In this document: one piece after another, positions 27,901 through 37,185 of the stretch
Layout of the letters: every line of letters begins with the position of its first letter
How positions within the stretch are numbered: the first letter of the stretch is position 1
Origin: Lepisosteus oculatus
Lineage: Eukaryota > Chordata > Actinopteri > Semionotiformes > Lepisosteidae
Length of the DNA: 64,000 nt
Assembly (NCBI RefSeq): GCF_040954835.1
Contig: NC_090716.1
Location: 12,089,275-12,153,274, forward strand
Reading direction: 5' to 3'
The notes under the pieces: generated by a model
Told to the model about the DNA's origin: nothing
The model's database searches: none
What the model saw: only the letters and a program-made list of their open reading frames with translations
Program-made: the position numbers and the translations under genes

Positions 27901-30900
27901 ATGATAAAACATGGTTATATAGTTTTATACACTGCAGACATTTCTCTACCCACAGTGAACAAAAAGAAGTCCTTTAAGGTCTAAGAAGTCCTTCTGGTCT
28001 CTTTAATTGTATAGGCAAGTTCTTATTTTAACACTGTAGATAATAAAGAAACTTTTATTACTACTACATTCCATAATGCATGGGATTGAACAATCATTAG
28101 GTGGACTTATGCCTTATGACTTAAGACACAGACTTAACCCTTTACATACAGTAGGTCAGATTGCACATCTGCTAATGCATCAGTTTCTTTTGAAACAGTA
28201 ATAGTGTTAAGAAGACACAACCCCCTGTGCCCATCTCCAAGATTGATGACAGGCTGGAGCTGTACACTCATGCCATTGAGGTAATCATTTCTGTGTTTCT
28301 TTCACTTAGACACTTAACTCACCATGTTTCTTGGAACGCTGCAGTGATTAATCTTTTTGATGCATCTTGCAAAGACATGTTTCCTGTCTACATGCTCTAT
28401 AAAAATACTCAGTAACTGTGATGGTGACAGTGCATTCTAGACACACTCTTGCAACAGTGATTGGATTTGAAACATGTTATCCACCAGGGCTTCTGAGTGG
28501 TTTGACCAGTCAAAGATGTTTTCAGGTTGTGATCTTTAGTCCAGACTTTGCTGGTTTGAGCCTGTGCTTTGTATTAAAGTAAATGAGGATGAGATAACTA
28601 GGGTTAGAGTAACTCTCATGAGGGTTCGATTTAGTAATCCTTAGCTTGCCATGCAATAATGACTTTGAGACTTACAGTAGCAGACGCCCCCGAGATTGTG
28701 TTGTCTGTGAGACACTTTGTTGCTCCAGTCAGGGTTAACTTTTCTGTAAGGCATCACGGAGTTTGCAGCAAATCCAGTGATAAGAAGCATCCAGTAGGCA
28801 AGTTTGAAGGACTTAGTTCTGTCTGTACTGGTGCAGGGGTCAAAGAGGTGAACTGAGATGATTAACCATTTTAGATTTAGCCTGAAAGTAGGAGGTTGTC
28901 ATCCTCCAATGAACATTTGACTTACTTAACCTTCCTTCTCCTGTGACCCTTTACCTTTCCTGTCTTTTCAATAGAGTTATTTATGTAAGACTTTGTTCTT
29001 AAAAGGGGTGAAAGTTCATGTTAATTATATAGTGTTTCTGCAGTCTTAGGACCTTCAGTAACTTCAGCAGTGGCAGATCAAAGGGATTTCCCCTTCAATC
29101 CTTGTGCTGTTTTCAAGAATGTATTCGTATGCCCCCCTGGCTAGGTTTTCACCTGGTTTGGAGAACAGCTTTATCTGTGTATATGTGGAACAATATGTGG
29201 AACAATTATATTTTTTGGGGACTGACCTACACGGTTGTGAAATCACCATCTGCCTTTTTTAATTGCAGTGCATCTGTGTTTAGCAGATGCTGGTATTTTG
29301 AGATGAAGTCACCCCTAGCAACCTTTCAGCAACATTTATATGATTATAAAATTGCATGCAAAAACATGTTTACTGTATAAAAATATTCTATTTTATTTAA
29401 TAGATTGAGTTCTATTGAATATCTACTGCATTTTCAGTCTCAACCCATTTGTTTGCAAGAGTCCATTTATTGCTATGCTATTTTGCAGCCTGGTTCCACA
29501 GAGTACCCTGTCTCTAATTTACACTTCATCTTAGCTATTACTATTAATTACTTAGACATCTCTTTATCAAGACTTGTTATCCACTCTTAAACATCAGCGT
29601 TTGTCTGACGCCTGAATTATTCCTCATAAAAGACGTGGGCATTCTGACAGGAGGAAAGTTCTGTTGTCCATTTCTTGACAATGTGCACTTATATCGAGGT
29701 ATTTTTGAAACAAAAATCGAGTGCAGAAAAAAGGCCTAATAAAGCAAATAGTTTAATTGTGTACTTATCAACAGTAAAATAAATCATTTGGAATGAAAAT
29801 CTGAAGACTCTTGCCACATTTGCTCTGTTAGTTATGTGTTACATAGATATGGACAACATAGCTTTTAGAACAAAAAGCAAGGAGTTACTGGTATTTAATT
29901 GCAATTAATATCGCTACACATAGCCAGATGTTATCTCTGCATTAATTTGCTCATCCTTTATGTATGTCACTTGCCTGATGATTGAAGAGCTCCACCAAAG
30001 AGACAAGAGCAGCAAAACAGGCTGTGGTGGACATTCCTAGCCCTTCTGAGCCTATCTCCTCCAAGAAGAGTCTGTTTGAGGCAGAAGCTTGGAGTCAGTC
30101 ATCAGCCAAAGGAACACCATCCAAGGCAAGTGGTGGTCAATTATATTTCTCTTGGACCCCTGTCTAGTTTTGTATTACTCATCCTAATTGTTATACAGGT
30201 ACAGTATATATACACCTAACAGCTCTGCTTAATATACTGTATGCACTGTATTAATTAACAGAAATTTCTTCATTTTCCTACATCGAAAATGTACTTGCTT
30301 CCACTCGCTATTCGCAAATCAACTTGGATTTGGTCTTGGGTTGTAAGTGATGTTTCTAATTTGCTTTGAATTATTTAGGTTTCATAAGTAAGACAAACTC
30401 CCATGCTTGCAAGCTATGCAAAGGACAAATAGTGCTGTATTGGATAACTACCCTGAGACTATATGGTTAAGACTTCCACAAATATTTAATTTCATCTGAT
30501 GCACGTGGGTGTTCCAAAACATGTTTGTTTTACCTAGTTTAGCAGCGTGGTGGAGGTAAGAAATCACAGTGTAAATGTGCCAAAGTTTTTATTAGGTTTT
30601 TAATCAATTAGTGAGTAACAGCATAAACATGTGAAGACATCATGCCTTGGGCGTTTCATTTCACTAGCTATCTTTTTTATCTTGTTATTAAAAGCATCAC
30701 AGAGCATCAATTAGCAACACTCCGGTGAACCACATTCAACGACAAAAATCGTTGCAGTACTTGTAAACTCAAATTTCATAAGAAACGCTACTCGAGTTAC
30801 TAGTAGACTAATTACATTTTCTGGGATCTCCTGCGATTAGGGTTACAAATCTAACAGCTCTAAATGACTGTGGGCTTTCCTTGCTCTGCTCAGATACAGT

Positions 30901-33508
30901 AGAATTATAAGTTGATTCCTCGTTCTTCAGCCATCATGGAAGGAACAGGGGGTGCTGCTGCACTCTTCAGTGATATGGGTTCTGTCTCTCTCAGGACACA
31001 GAAGGACTAAAGGTTGGAGTGGCTGACCTGATCACACAGTGGGTGAAAGGAACCGATGACTGCAGCACCAAGAACTCCCCTTCCAAACCAGCTGTAAGTC
31101 AGAGTGCAGTTAAGGCCAGAAAATTTAAGTACAGCCATTTCTTTGTTCATTGAATGAAAACTGACTAAGGTCTGAACTCTTGTTAAAAGATCTAAGGGTG
31201 TCTAATCATAGATACGTTTTTATGCACAAGAAAGTTTGGAAATGTGCACATATTCATATTAAGCTAAATTGTTCTGAATGGAGTAGCACAGAAAGATCAC
31301 ATGTGCCTAAATTGGTGTTTAAAAACTACTTTGAGCTTTTGTGTGACTTTGTGAGGACCACTGAATATAGTTGCATTTTGATTTGTAAGAAATTAGTAAT
31401 TTACCTCAAAAGCTATACTTTTTCCAAGTAGTATTAGCCTAGCAGTGGTAAATTTTACAATGGTGACATCATTTGCTTCCTGATTGATTCATGATTATGA
31501 GAGCAGTATCCTACTGATTCTGAAGGTTTTGACTCATACTGTAAGAGAAATTACTGAGGTTATGTTCTTGAGTTGTTCAAGCTAAAACAGTGGTTTATTA
31601 TGATTAAAAAATAACTGGTGTGCTTGAAAATATGTACTACTACTGAAGTAATGTTTTTCAAGTATAATTTAAAATTCACCACTTAGAGCTATCAAACTCC
31701 TTAAACAAACTACACATACAGTGTGTATCTGATGGATTTCCTCCTTTTCTTACTCCTTTTCTCCTTCCTCAGTTTTCTTATTCCAACTTTCCTCATGTAT
31801 TGGATTTTCCTTAATCTCCTTTAAGGTAAATTTCTTTTTCAATTTAAAATAGTTTTTTTTTTTTATTCAGAGCTACTGTTATCCTTTCTTACACTGGTTG
31901 AAGATATCAAGTAGGTTTAATGACACTGCAGTTCATGAGGCAGATGTTTTAGCTGATGCCTTTATTAGAGCGTCCCTGGACAGGGATATTGCAGATATTG
32001 GAAGCCTAAGAGGAATGTCATTTTCTGATGTTACTGTAATGTAGCAAAGGTGTGACAGTTAAAGAAGACAAGTCACTTAGTTTGGTTATTTCTTATGAGC
32101 AGCCAAGTATAATTGATAAAATATGCTTTAATCAGATTTAAAATATTTTTGAAGGGCACTGTAGATTGTATGACACTCTTTTGCATTAAATATAATAATT
32201 TTCTAAAATAGTCCATAAATATCACCAGTGAATGGTGTGATTTGTCTGAGACCCTGTATTATTAAATTAAAAGCTGCTAAATGGACTCCAGTTACTGGCA
32301 TTCTTTCATTGAATTTGCATTTCAGTTGTAGGTTTGAGACATCTGAAGCTCACCTGGTTCTGAATTTTTATGTTTTGTACCAGTTATTATAAAGAATGCA
32401 GTTTAGTGAAAATGCCTTTTGCTTAAAGAAAGTTTTGAGATTACTATGTAGCTTCACTTTTTAAGCTCCTGAAAGATGTCTTGTGTTGTTTTATGAACCA
32501 AAATAAAGTTGTTATTTAATGCTTAACTATTATGAAACTATTAAGGTGAAATTTTGTATTATTTTGTTTTCTTGTATTTTGTCATTGTTCCTCGTACTAT
32601 ATAACCCTCTCTCTCTGTCTCATTCACTATCTCACCCTAGGTCTTAACATATTTAGTAGTATCAGAAAATCACATTTCCTGTCTTGTGAAAGAGGAGGAT
32701 TACATCACTGACTAATCAACATATACTGTTATATGTTATGATGCTGACAGTTGCTAAATGATTTAATGTGACGTGATTGTGCATTTCAAAGTCTAAATTG
32801 CTATAATAGCTGATTGTCCATTGCTTTTGTTATTTCAGGACTTTAAAGTCGGTGATGTTTTGCACAAGAAAAGCTTGTGGGAGATAAAAGGAGATTCTGC
32901 TTCATCAGTAAAGACCGCTTCAGTCATGAAGGTAAGTTCCACACTTTTGTTTTCTTATATATAACTTTATATAAAATTAAGTTTCATATTGGTTTAGACA
33001 GGCTAATGAAAACTGTCCACAGATGTAGTTAATCTGTTTGTGATTGAGCTCAACTGTGAATAAAATACAAACTATGAACAGTGTGATTTGATGTACTGTA
33101 GAATAGTACAGTACACTGTGCTTTTGAAAAACACACTGTGATTTTGTTTAAAAATTCTTATTATCTTTTATTTTTTTCATGAAAAAGCACAAAATTCAGT
33201 TAAGACCATTTGTTTTTACATTTAAGACTCAGAAGGTCTGCAAAGACCTTTTTAATGTTCTAAATGTTAATATTTTGTCTTTTAGGGTACTCCTTCTGGT
33301 AAAAGGTACAAATTTGTTGTTACTGGACATGGAAAATATGAGAAGGTCCCAATCTCTGATAATGACCACAATGAATGTACAAATGGAAAATCAAGTAAGA
33401 CGTTTTGACAATTCTAGCATTGCTTAAATGTATATTAATGTGCGGAATTGTTAATATTTCACTAAGTTGTGTTATTTAACAGAAGAGTGGGAAGAGATCG
33501 GATTCTAA
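910..33508 (+). CDS. lsp1: lymphocyte-specific protein 1 (caldesmon-like actin-binding protein), 14 exons
   Basis: LSP1 is an F-actin-binding cytoskeletal protein of leukocytes, related to caldesmon. Coding exons: 910-968, 11452-11592, 16048-16408, 17025-17167, 20800-21052, 21613-21753, 23769-23810, 25127-25170, 28199-28280, 29988-30125, 30995-31093, 32839-32931, 33286-33394, 33483-33508. They join in phase to 1731 nt (576 aa plus stop). Diagnostic segments are LTAQRSIEDEEEIARERRRR, EDEGFSDWTQKLERRRQKR, TERTESLNRSLKKS, ISKIDDRLELYTHAIE, KKSLWE and TPSGKRYKF followed by GHGKYEKV. The last is typical of LSP1 and, as I recall, absent from caldesmon. The protein is much longer than human LSP1 (339 aa) because it keeps caldesmon-like helix and C-terminal blocks. 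Neighbours prr33 and tnnt3 support orthology. The final exon is the least certain part. Confidence 0.9.
969..11451 (+). other. lsp1 intron 1
   Basis: This 10.5-kb AT-rich intron starts with GTGAGT and ends in a pyrimidine-rich TCTCAG acceptor. I found no exon, RNA gene or intact mobile element in it. It has scattered TACAGTA/TACTGTA heptamers and poly-T runs. An alternative first exon could lie here but cannot be recognised by eye. Confidence 0.6.
11452..11592 (+). CDS. lsp1: lsp1 exon 2
   Basis: The exon encodes LTAQRSIEDEEEIARERRRR and then AREAFRSQTSSMGG..., ending in phase 2 at CA|GTAAGT. The acidic run followed by ARERRRRAR is shared with the N-terminus of caldesmon, and LTAQ.S.EDEEE is shared with LSP1. 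Confidence 0.9.
11640..11885 (+). repeat. interspersed repeat, family A copy 1
   Basis: The sequence resembles 45775-46010 and 48215-48440. Shared parts are GAGGAGGCCATT-like, CATCAAGCCATTCCTGAAAG-like, GCTTCAACAAYATGGCTGG-like and TTGTTC blocks in the same order. It is a diverged retroposon type that I recall from fish genomes, but I cannot name it. Confidence 0.6.
14772..14789 (+). repeat. short interstitial telomeric repeat
   Basis: About three tandem GGGTTA units sit inside lsp1 intron 2, preceded by the imperfect unit GGGTAAA. The tract is too short to be a chromosome-fusion scar by itself. Confidence 0.7.
16048..16408 (+). CDS. lsp1: lsp1 exon 3 (largest exon, charged)
   Basis: The exon begins after GCTGTAG, completes a Gln codon and encodes 120 further residues. 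EDEGFSDWTQKLERRRQKR matches the LSP1 DEGFGDWSQ motif and the caldesmon ERRQKRL motif. The rest is a low-complexity Glu/Arg/Gly linker. The exon is GC-rich and CpG-bearing in contrast to its introns. It ends in phase 0 before GTAATT. Confidence 0.85.
17025..17167 (+). CDS. lsp1: lsp1 exon 4
   Basis: The exon is bounded by TTCCAG and GTAATA, phase 0 in and phase 2 out. It encodes VKENKKELKVTYKSKVFLQQ and then EVRHINSNGAAAEEEV. The phase fits both neighbours exactly. I recognise no domain; a Lys-rich segment followed by an acidic one suits a linker before the coiled coil. Confidence 0.7.
18587..18625. repeat. self-complementary GTACAT-rich tract
   Basis: Repeated GTACATGTAC-type units are palindromic and could form cruciform or hairpin structures. 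This is a simple-sequence tract. Confidence 0.5.
20094..20425 (+). repeat. retroposon fragment (family B, copy 1)
   Basis: The copy contains the widely distributed fish-repeat core with GTTCTCCCCGCGTCTGTGTG and CTCCGGTTTCCTCCCACAGT followed by CCAAAGACAT, and ends with GACCCTGAATTGGATAAAGC and GGATGGATA. This is the 3' part of a non-LTR-type element or a SINE sharing such a tail. An inverted, more diverged copy lies at 38370-38642. Confidence 0.75.
20465..20690 (+). repeat. interspersed repeat beginning with (AAT)n
   Basis: An AATAATAAT tract runs into CTTTATTTTACATAGCGCCT and a CTCAAAGCTCTTTACAGA segment, which is characteristic of a common fish retroposon end. The element ends about 100 bases before lsp1 exon 5. 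Confidence 0.6.
20800..21052 (+). CDS. lsp1: lsp1 exon 5 (caldesmon-like charged helix)
   Basis: Opening after CTCTCCAG, the exon completes an Arg codon and adds 84 residues of nearly pure Glu/Arg/Gln/Lys helix. ESQEFEQLRQKQLEAEAELE, LNRRREQRRRLREEEEQRR and the following QEEHQRQL align well with the tropomyosin/actin-regulating helix of caldesmon (EEFEKLKQKQ...ELEELKKKREERR). Mammalian LSP1, as I recall it, lacks most of this part. The exon sits in a strongly GC-rich, CpG-rich island. Confidence 0.88.
21613..21753 (+). CDS. lsp1: lsp1 exon 6
   Basis: The exon encodes EERRRMKEEIEKRRMEAAEK and continues to EPFSPLTPKSPTFK, phase 0 on both sides. It finishes the charged helix and enters the conserved PF.P.TPK segment shared by LSP1 and caldesmon. 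SPLTPKSP provides proline-directed phosphorylation sites. Confidence 0.9.
23769..23810 (+). CDS. lsp1: lsp1 exon 7 (14-codon microexon)
   Basis: A 42-nt segment flanked by TTTCAG and GTGAGT encodes NESEERVTAENTYS. It is phase 0 on both sides, so it can be used or skipped without a frame change. It interrupts the otherwise conserved join between TPKSPTFK and TERTESLN, which suggests an optional lineage-specific exon. Confidence 0.6.
25127..25170 (+). CDS. lsp1: lsp1 exon 8
   Basis: The exon encodes ITERTESLNRSLKK and ends in phase 2. It corresponds to the LSP1 segment IDRTESLNRSIEK. The acceptor (TTTGTAG) and donor (GTGAGT) are both good. Confidence 0.9.
26985..27184 (+). repeat. interspersed repeat, family C copy 1 (lsp1 intron 8)
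   Basis: The block TTTTAAACAAGCTCAGGAGG followed by GGTCAAACCCTAATCTCGCC matches 38299-38355 with few changes. The right part contains a 42-bp piece (27143-27184) repeated at 29610-29651. The element type is not recognised. Confidence 0.55.
28199..28280 (+). CDS. lsp1: lsp1 exon 9
   Basis: The exon completes a Ser codon and encodes NSVKKTQPPVPISKIDDRLE and LYTHAIE. This is the most conserved block shared by LSP1 (ISKIDERLEQYTQAIE) and caldesmon (VSKIDSRLEQYTSAIE). Splice sites are AACAG and GTAATC. Confidence 0.95.
29610..29651 (+). repeat. 42-bp direct repeat of 27143-27184
   Basis: The segment starts GCCTGAATTATTCCTCATAA and differs from the first copy at 3 of 42 positions. Flanks of the two copies are unrelated by eye. 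The copies lie on either side of lsp1 exon 9. Confidence 0.7.
29988..30125 (+). CDS. lsp1: lsp1 exon 10 (GC donor)
   Basis: The exon encodes SSTKETRAAKQAVVDIPSPS, then EPISSKKSLFEAEAWSQSSA and KGTPSK. It corresponds to the caldesmon segment with the calmodulin-binding MWEKGN site and GTPNK, although the Trp is displaced here (AEAW). The 3' end is AAG|GCAAGT, a GC-type donor; a GT-type donor does not fit the frame and homology end. Confidence 0.85.
30995..31093 (+). CDS. lsp1: lsp1 exon 11 (caldesmon-type block)
   Basis: The exon has 33 codons, phase 0 on both sides, bounded by CTCTCAG and GTAAGT. It encodes DTEGLKVGVADLITQWVKGT and then a Ser/Lys/Pro stretch. It aligns with the caldesmon GLKVGV..RINEWLTKTPD segment, a calmodulin-binding site with a key Trp (W in TQW here). 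Human LSP1, as I recall its sequence, goes straight from TPSCK to DIVAGD and lacks this block. Confidence 0.88.
31094..32838 (+). other. lsp1 intron 11
   Basis: 1.7 kb of AT-rich intron with no recognised repeat, exon or RNA gene. Confidence 0.5.
32839..32931 (+). CDS. lsp1: lsp1 exon 12
   Basis: The exon encodes DFKVGDVLHKKSLWEIKGDS and ASSVKTASVMK, phase 0 on both sides. It matches LSP1 DIVAGDMSKKSLWEQ and caldesmon DLRPGDVSSKRNLWE. KKSLWE is the conserved actin-binding-region motif. Confidence 0.93.
33286..33394 (+). CDS. lsp1: lsp1 exon 13 (LSP1-type tail)
   Basis: The exon encodes GTPSGKRYKFVVTGHGKYEK and VPISDNDHNECTNGKS, then a single A at the TCA|A donor GTAAGA. The TPSGKRYKF..TGHGKYEKV signature separates LSP1 from caldesmon. 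In mammals the stop lies in this exon; here the frame runs on, so a further exon is needed unless the donor is skipped. Confidence 0.93.
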
Positions 33509-33541
33509 TTTTGTACCCGTGCCGCTCCCTGGCTCATCCCT
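33483..33541 (+). CDS. lsp1: lsp1 exon 14, proximal C-terminal exon (stop at 33506-33508)
   Basis: Bounded by TTTAACAG and a perfect donor (CTC|GTAAGT), this 59-nt exon continues the phase-1 frame as KEWEEIGF and then stop TAA. The donor after the stop implies a downstream untranslated exon, for example the one at 45137. A competing terminal exon is described there. Confidence 0.55.
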
Positions 33542-36320
33542 CGTAAGTGAGGATGGGCTGTGGATGCACTGAGCTCGGGCCAGGTCTGTCATTTCTTCAG
33601 CCAGGAGAGTTGATACCAAAGCATATTCCCTTTATATTCATTGGCTCGTTTCTTTGTTAGAATTCAAAAAAACACCTGAAGCGGAAAGTTGTGGAAAACC
33701 GTGGAAAGCAATCTTGTAAACCGATTTGCCAAGATAAAGGTGCAGATGAGTATCTCCCAGAGTCTGATGATCTGCAGTTCAAGTTGCAAAAACTTACAAT
33801 AGAGGTGCATCTACTAATGATTATTTCTGACAAAGAAATGATACACTGGTACAATTCCCATAATCCGAAAAATATAGTATAAATTATTTTTTGCCAAAAG
33901 ATTAATACTTTAGTTGTTGGTACCACTTCAGTGTATTGATTCCCAATTTTACAAGATCAGATTTTACCAAACCCAATACTTTTATTTTTTAAAATGTGGG
34001 AAAAAAAAGAACCATACCTCCTCTTTGAAGGTGAAACTCTGTCATGTTACATCATTCAACTCTCAAAAAAGCATAGTAGAATAAGAAAATGACTACACTA
34101 GTAACTGTTTCTGTTGTAGCATGTATAGTATGAAGTTAATATGTAAACAGCTGAATAAATTAATAATCTAGTCCTCAACCATTGCAAACAAACCCCCCAT
34201 TTAGAAGCCATACTTTCCACAATTCACATTTCCTGCTTTATGTGCTGCAAGATTGAATTCACAGGTCACCACTATTGACCTTATCCTGGTGCTGGCAATC
34301 TCATTTACATGTGCCTGCAGCTGTTGAACTGTTGTGCCCTGCATGGAACCTCTTGGTCTCAAATAAGTTGCTGCTGTGATGACACCTTAAATTGTGCATA
34401 AGCAATCTGTCCACAGTTGCTAATGGGAGTAACACTCAGCTAGGGCCGTGAGGGAGTTGAGTTGGTGATAACTCACACAGCTGCCATGACTGGAATCCTC
34501 CTCTTGCACTTCAGCCATTATTGCTCCAACTGCTCAGTTACGTAATAATGAGCAGTAATATCACAGTTCCAGAAACACCGTGGTCGTTTTCTTAACCTCC
34601 TTTCGCGGAAATTGTTTTTTTGTTTATAGAAAAGTTATTTTTAGGAAGAGGTATTCCCACAATGTCATAATATCTTTAAAGACAAAACATGCATCTTGAC
34701 AAGGTCAGTAATTGTGTGTGTTACAGAAAGGAGGATACATTACTGATGTAGAATCACGATGGAGTAGATGTGCTTCATTAATATATTTGCCCTTGGTTTC
34801 ATCTCAAAATGCTTATCTAAATCTGTGGCAGATTAAACTGACTTTGCTACCTGTCCAATATCTTCTTTGCTGTCCTTACAAGGCCTCTCTTAAGAATTTA
34901 TCTTAATGTTTTGCAACTTGTTGTGAAATTTGCATTGGAAAATTTGAAAAAAATCTATCGCAGGACAACATATAGTTGTCCTGTTGTTTTAAAGGATGGA
35001 TCTCAATAACATCTCAATTTCCCTTCGGGATCAATAAAGTCTTACCTAACTGATAAATGAGCAGAATGTATTTTGCACTAAATGAAATATCCCCAATATA
35101 TTATACTGAACTTTGGTGCTTTGGGTATTCTTTGTGAACTATTTCACAGATATAATTGAAGTCACATGTTTCAGGAAACTGTTAGAATACCAAAGCGCTA
35201 GAAACAGAAGAGCAGTTCTGTAATGATAAATTACTGCATTGTTTCAGTTGCTCCTCATCTGAATCTATTATTTTTAGCTATATCTGCCAGCATCTTTTCT
35301 GAGGTTAAGACTGATGTATTGTAAATGTTTTGCAGTTTTGTTTGACCTTCTTTGTGTTGGCGTTAGTGGACTGAGGTGACATTTTATAATTCCAGAGGTC
35401 TGCAGTTTGAAACCTGACAGATTTGAATGATCTCAGGCAGAATGAGGATATGATCTAAACACCTTGCTCCTTCTTGTCCAGCTGTGATCAGCTGTCTCAA
35501 AGGATACAAAAGACACCACAATACAGTTTGTCAGAGAGCAGCAATTTAAGTTTTGTGCAAAAATACAAGTCACATAAAATGTGCACTTTTTGTAGCTTTG
35601 CAGAAATTTATGCAGACTACATACATACAGCAGACAACATACAGTATATCCATACATATATTTCTATACAGATTTATATACAGCTGACAACAAAATCTGT
35701 TCTTGAAGGTAATACAACTTACAGATTTACACATGTATGGGGACAGGCCTGAAGATACAAATGAGATCTTCCCTAATGTTTTCAGATTCCTTTTCTTAAA
35801 GAAAACAATATATACGGTGACAGGTGAAAAAAACTCACTTATTAGTGTAAGTGAAATGATGAGCTTCTAAAATAAAATAAATAAATGCAAATGATTATAA
35901 ATAAATGGGTAACCAAATCAATTTCCTTCACAACTTTGACAACTGCTGATTAACCTGACCTGTAAATAGAAGTAGACTTTGTCTTATGATGTGAAGGATT
36001 TCAGTTTATTTTAGATAGCTTTGAAGTAAAATTGGAAAAAGTATTTAAAGTACTGTATTGCTAAATTATAATATACTATGCTATATTTAAGTCCTTATTC
36101 ATTATACCTTTAATGGTACAGTGTTATATATTTGTTGCCTTCAACAAGCCCAGGTCTATTCCTGCAATAGAGGTCTTTTATCTTGCTATTACCAACCACA
36201 CTTAATATAAATAGTCTTCAATCTAACACTTAAGAGTAACAAACCTTCATCGGACAACTAAGTTTCAACTCAAATTCCAAATGTTGGGATTTTGTATTAT
36301 TATCAATGGACTAATTATTA
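33509..36320. other. interval downstream of lsp1 proximal exon
   Basis: Mostly unassigned AT-rich DNA. It holds an open block at 33661-33804 that looks like an exon (see findings) and a retroposon-type tail at 35013-35050. No other gene was recognised. Confidence 0.4.
35013..35050 (+). repeat. retroposon 3' tail fragment
   Basis: AATTTCCCTTCGGGATCAAT followed by AAAGTCTTACC is the common 3' end of a fish non-LTR element family. Only the tail was recognised. Confidence 0.55.
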
Positions 36321-36327
36321 CGAAGCT

Positions 36328-36635
36328 GTGGTAGCTCAGATGGCAAGGATGTCCAGCTCCTGACTGGAAGGTCCTGGGTTCAATCCCAGCTAGGGGCAAG
36401 TGATGTAGCTTGCTCTAATTCCTTCCAGATGGCTCCCAGGTCTGCTCAGCCTGCTTTCCAAATGAGCTCTGGGTGCTAATTCTTCCAGGGGAGATAGACT
36501 GGCCAGAGCGTGATGCTGACCACATCACCTCCACCTCCAGTGTTGGATAGTCTAAGAAAAACGGTGGCCCTTGTCCCCCATTCCCACTGGGCTTTTATGG
36601 CCTGAAAAGGGACCTACTGTACCTCCCTACTAATT
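36328..36635 (+). mobile_element. tRNA-derived SINE
   Basis: The head has pol III promoter elements: box A-like TGGTAGCTCAGATGG (about 36329-36343) and box B GGGTTCAATCCC (36376-36387) at tRNA-like spacing. A tRNA-unrelated body follows, ending near GGCCTGAAAAGGGACCTACT. No long 3' poly(A) is left, so it is an old copy. Confidence 0.75.
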
Positions 36636-36954
36636 ATTCTATGGTACTTGGTTTCCTCTTTAAGGAATTTTGTTGTCCTGTTGAACTAAAGGATGTATAT
36701 TCATTGTCAGACAGTCTTCTGATAATTATCACATTTCTGAGGATTGGATTAATTTTAAATCAATGAAAATCTGTAACTGTGAATCAGATCTAATCTGATA
36801 GAAGGACATATTGCATTTGCAATACTAACTGTAGATCACAAATTTGATCTGTGGGCCTTATCCCTTATGTACGCAATTTGACCTGTTTTCAAATGTTACA
36901 ATGATAATAGATTTTAAACTTGCCTAATTAAAAAAATGATATTCCTTAAGGTAG

Positions 36955-37185
36955 GAAGGTAAATCCATTTGAGCCGCATACAGGAGACCCTGGTGCATTA
37001 GGCCAGAGTTTACCCAGTTTTCGAGCTGTGAAGCCATCAGAGAGCACATGACTCCTGCAATTCTATCACAGGAATCATGCCCACCAGTGCTGGTTTCTAT
37101 TTTTATAGGCTGGGTGGACTAGAGCAACTGGGGTAAAGTACCTCACTCAAGGTAAAACAGCGGTGTCTGTTCCTTAAAGATCCTC
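36955..37185 (+). repeat. interspersed repeat fragment
   Basis: The part GAGCAACTGGGGTAAAGTAC followed by CTCACTCAAGG resembles a repeat common in fish genomes. Limits are approximate and the class is not known. Confidence 0.45.

Noticed and set aside
910..33508. Calling the gene caldesmon (cald1)
   Set aside because: The C-terminal GHGKYEK tail, the LTAQ.S.EDEEE start and the prr33/tnnt3 neighbours identify lsp1; the caldesmon blocks reflect shared ancestry.
36328..36400. A functional tRNA gene
   Set aside because: Boxes A and B are present but the acceptor stem and anticodon arm do not pair properly and a SINE body follows.
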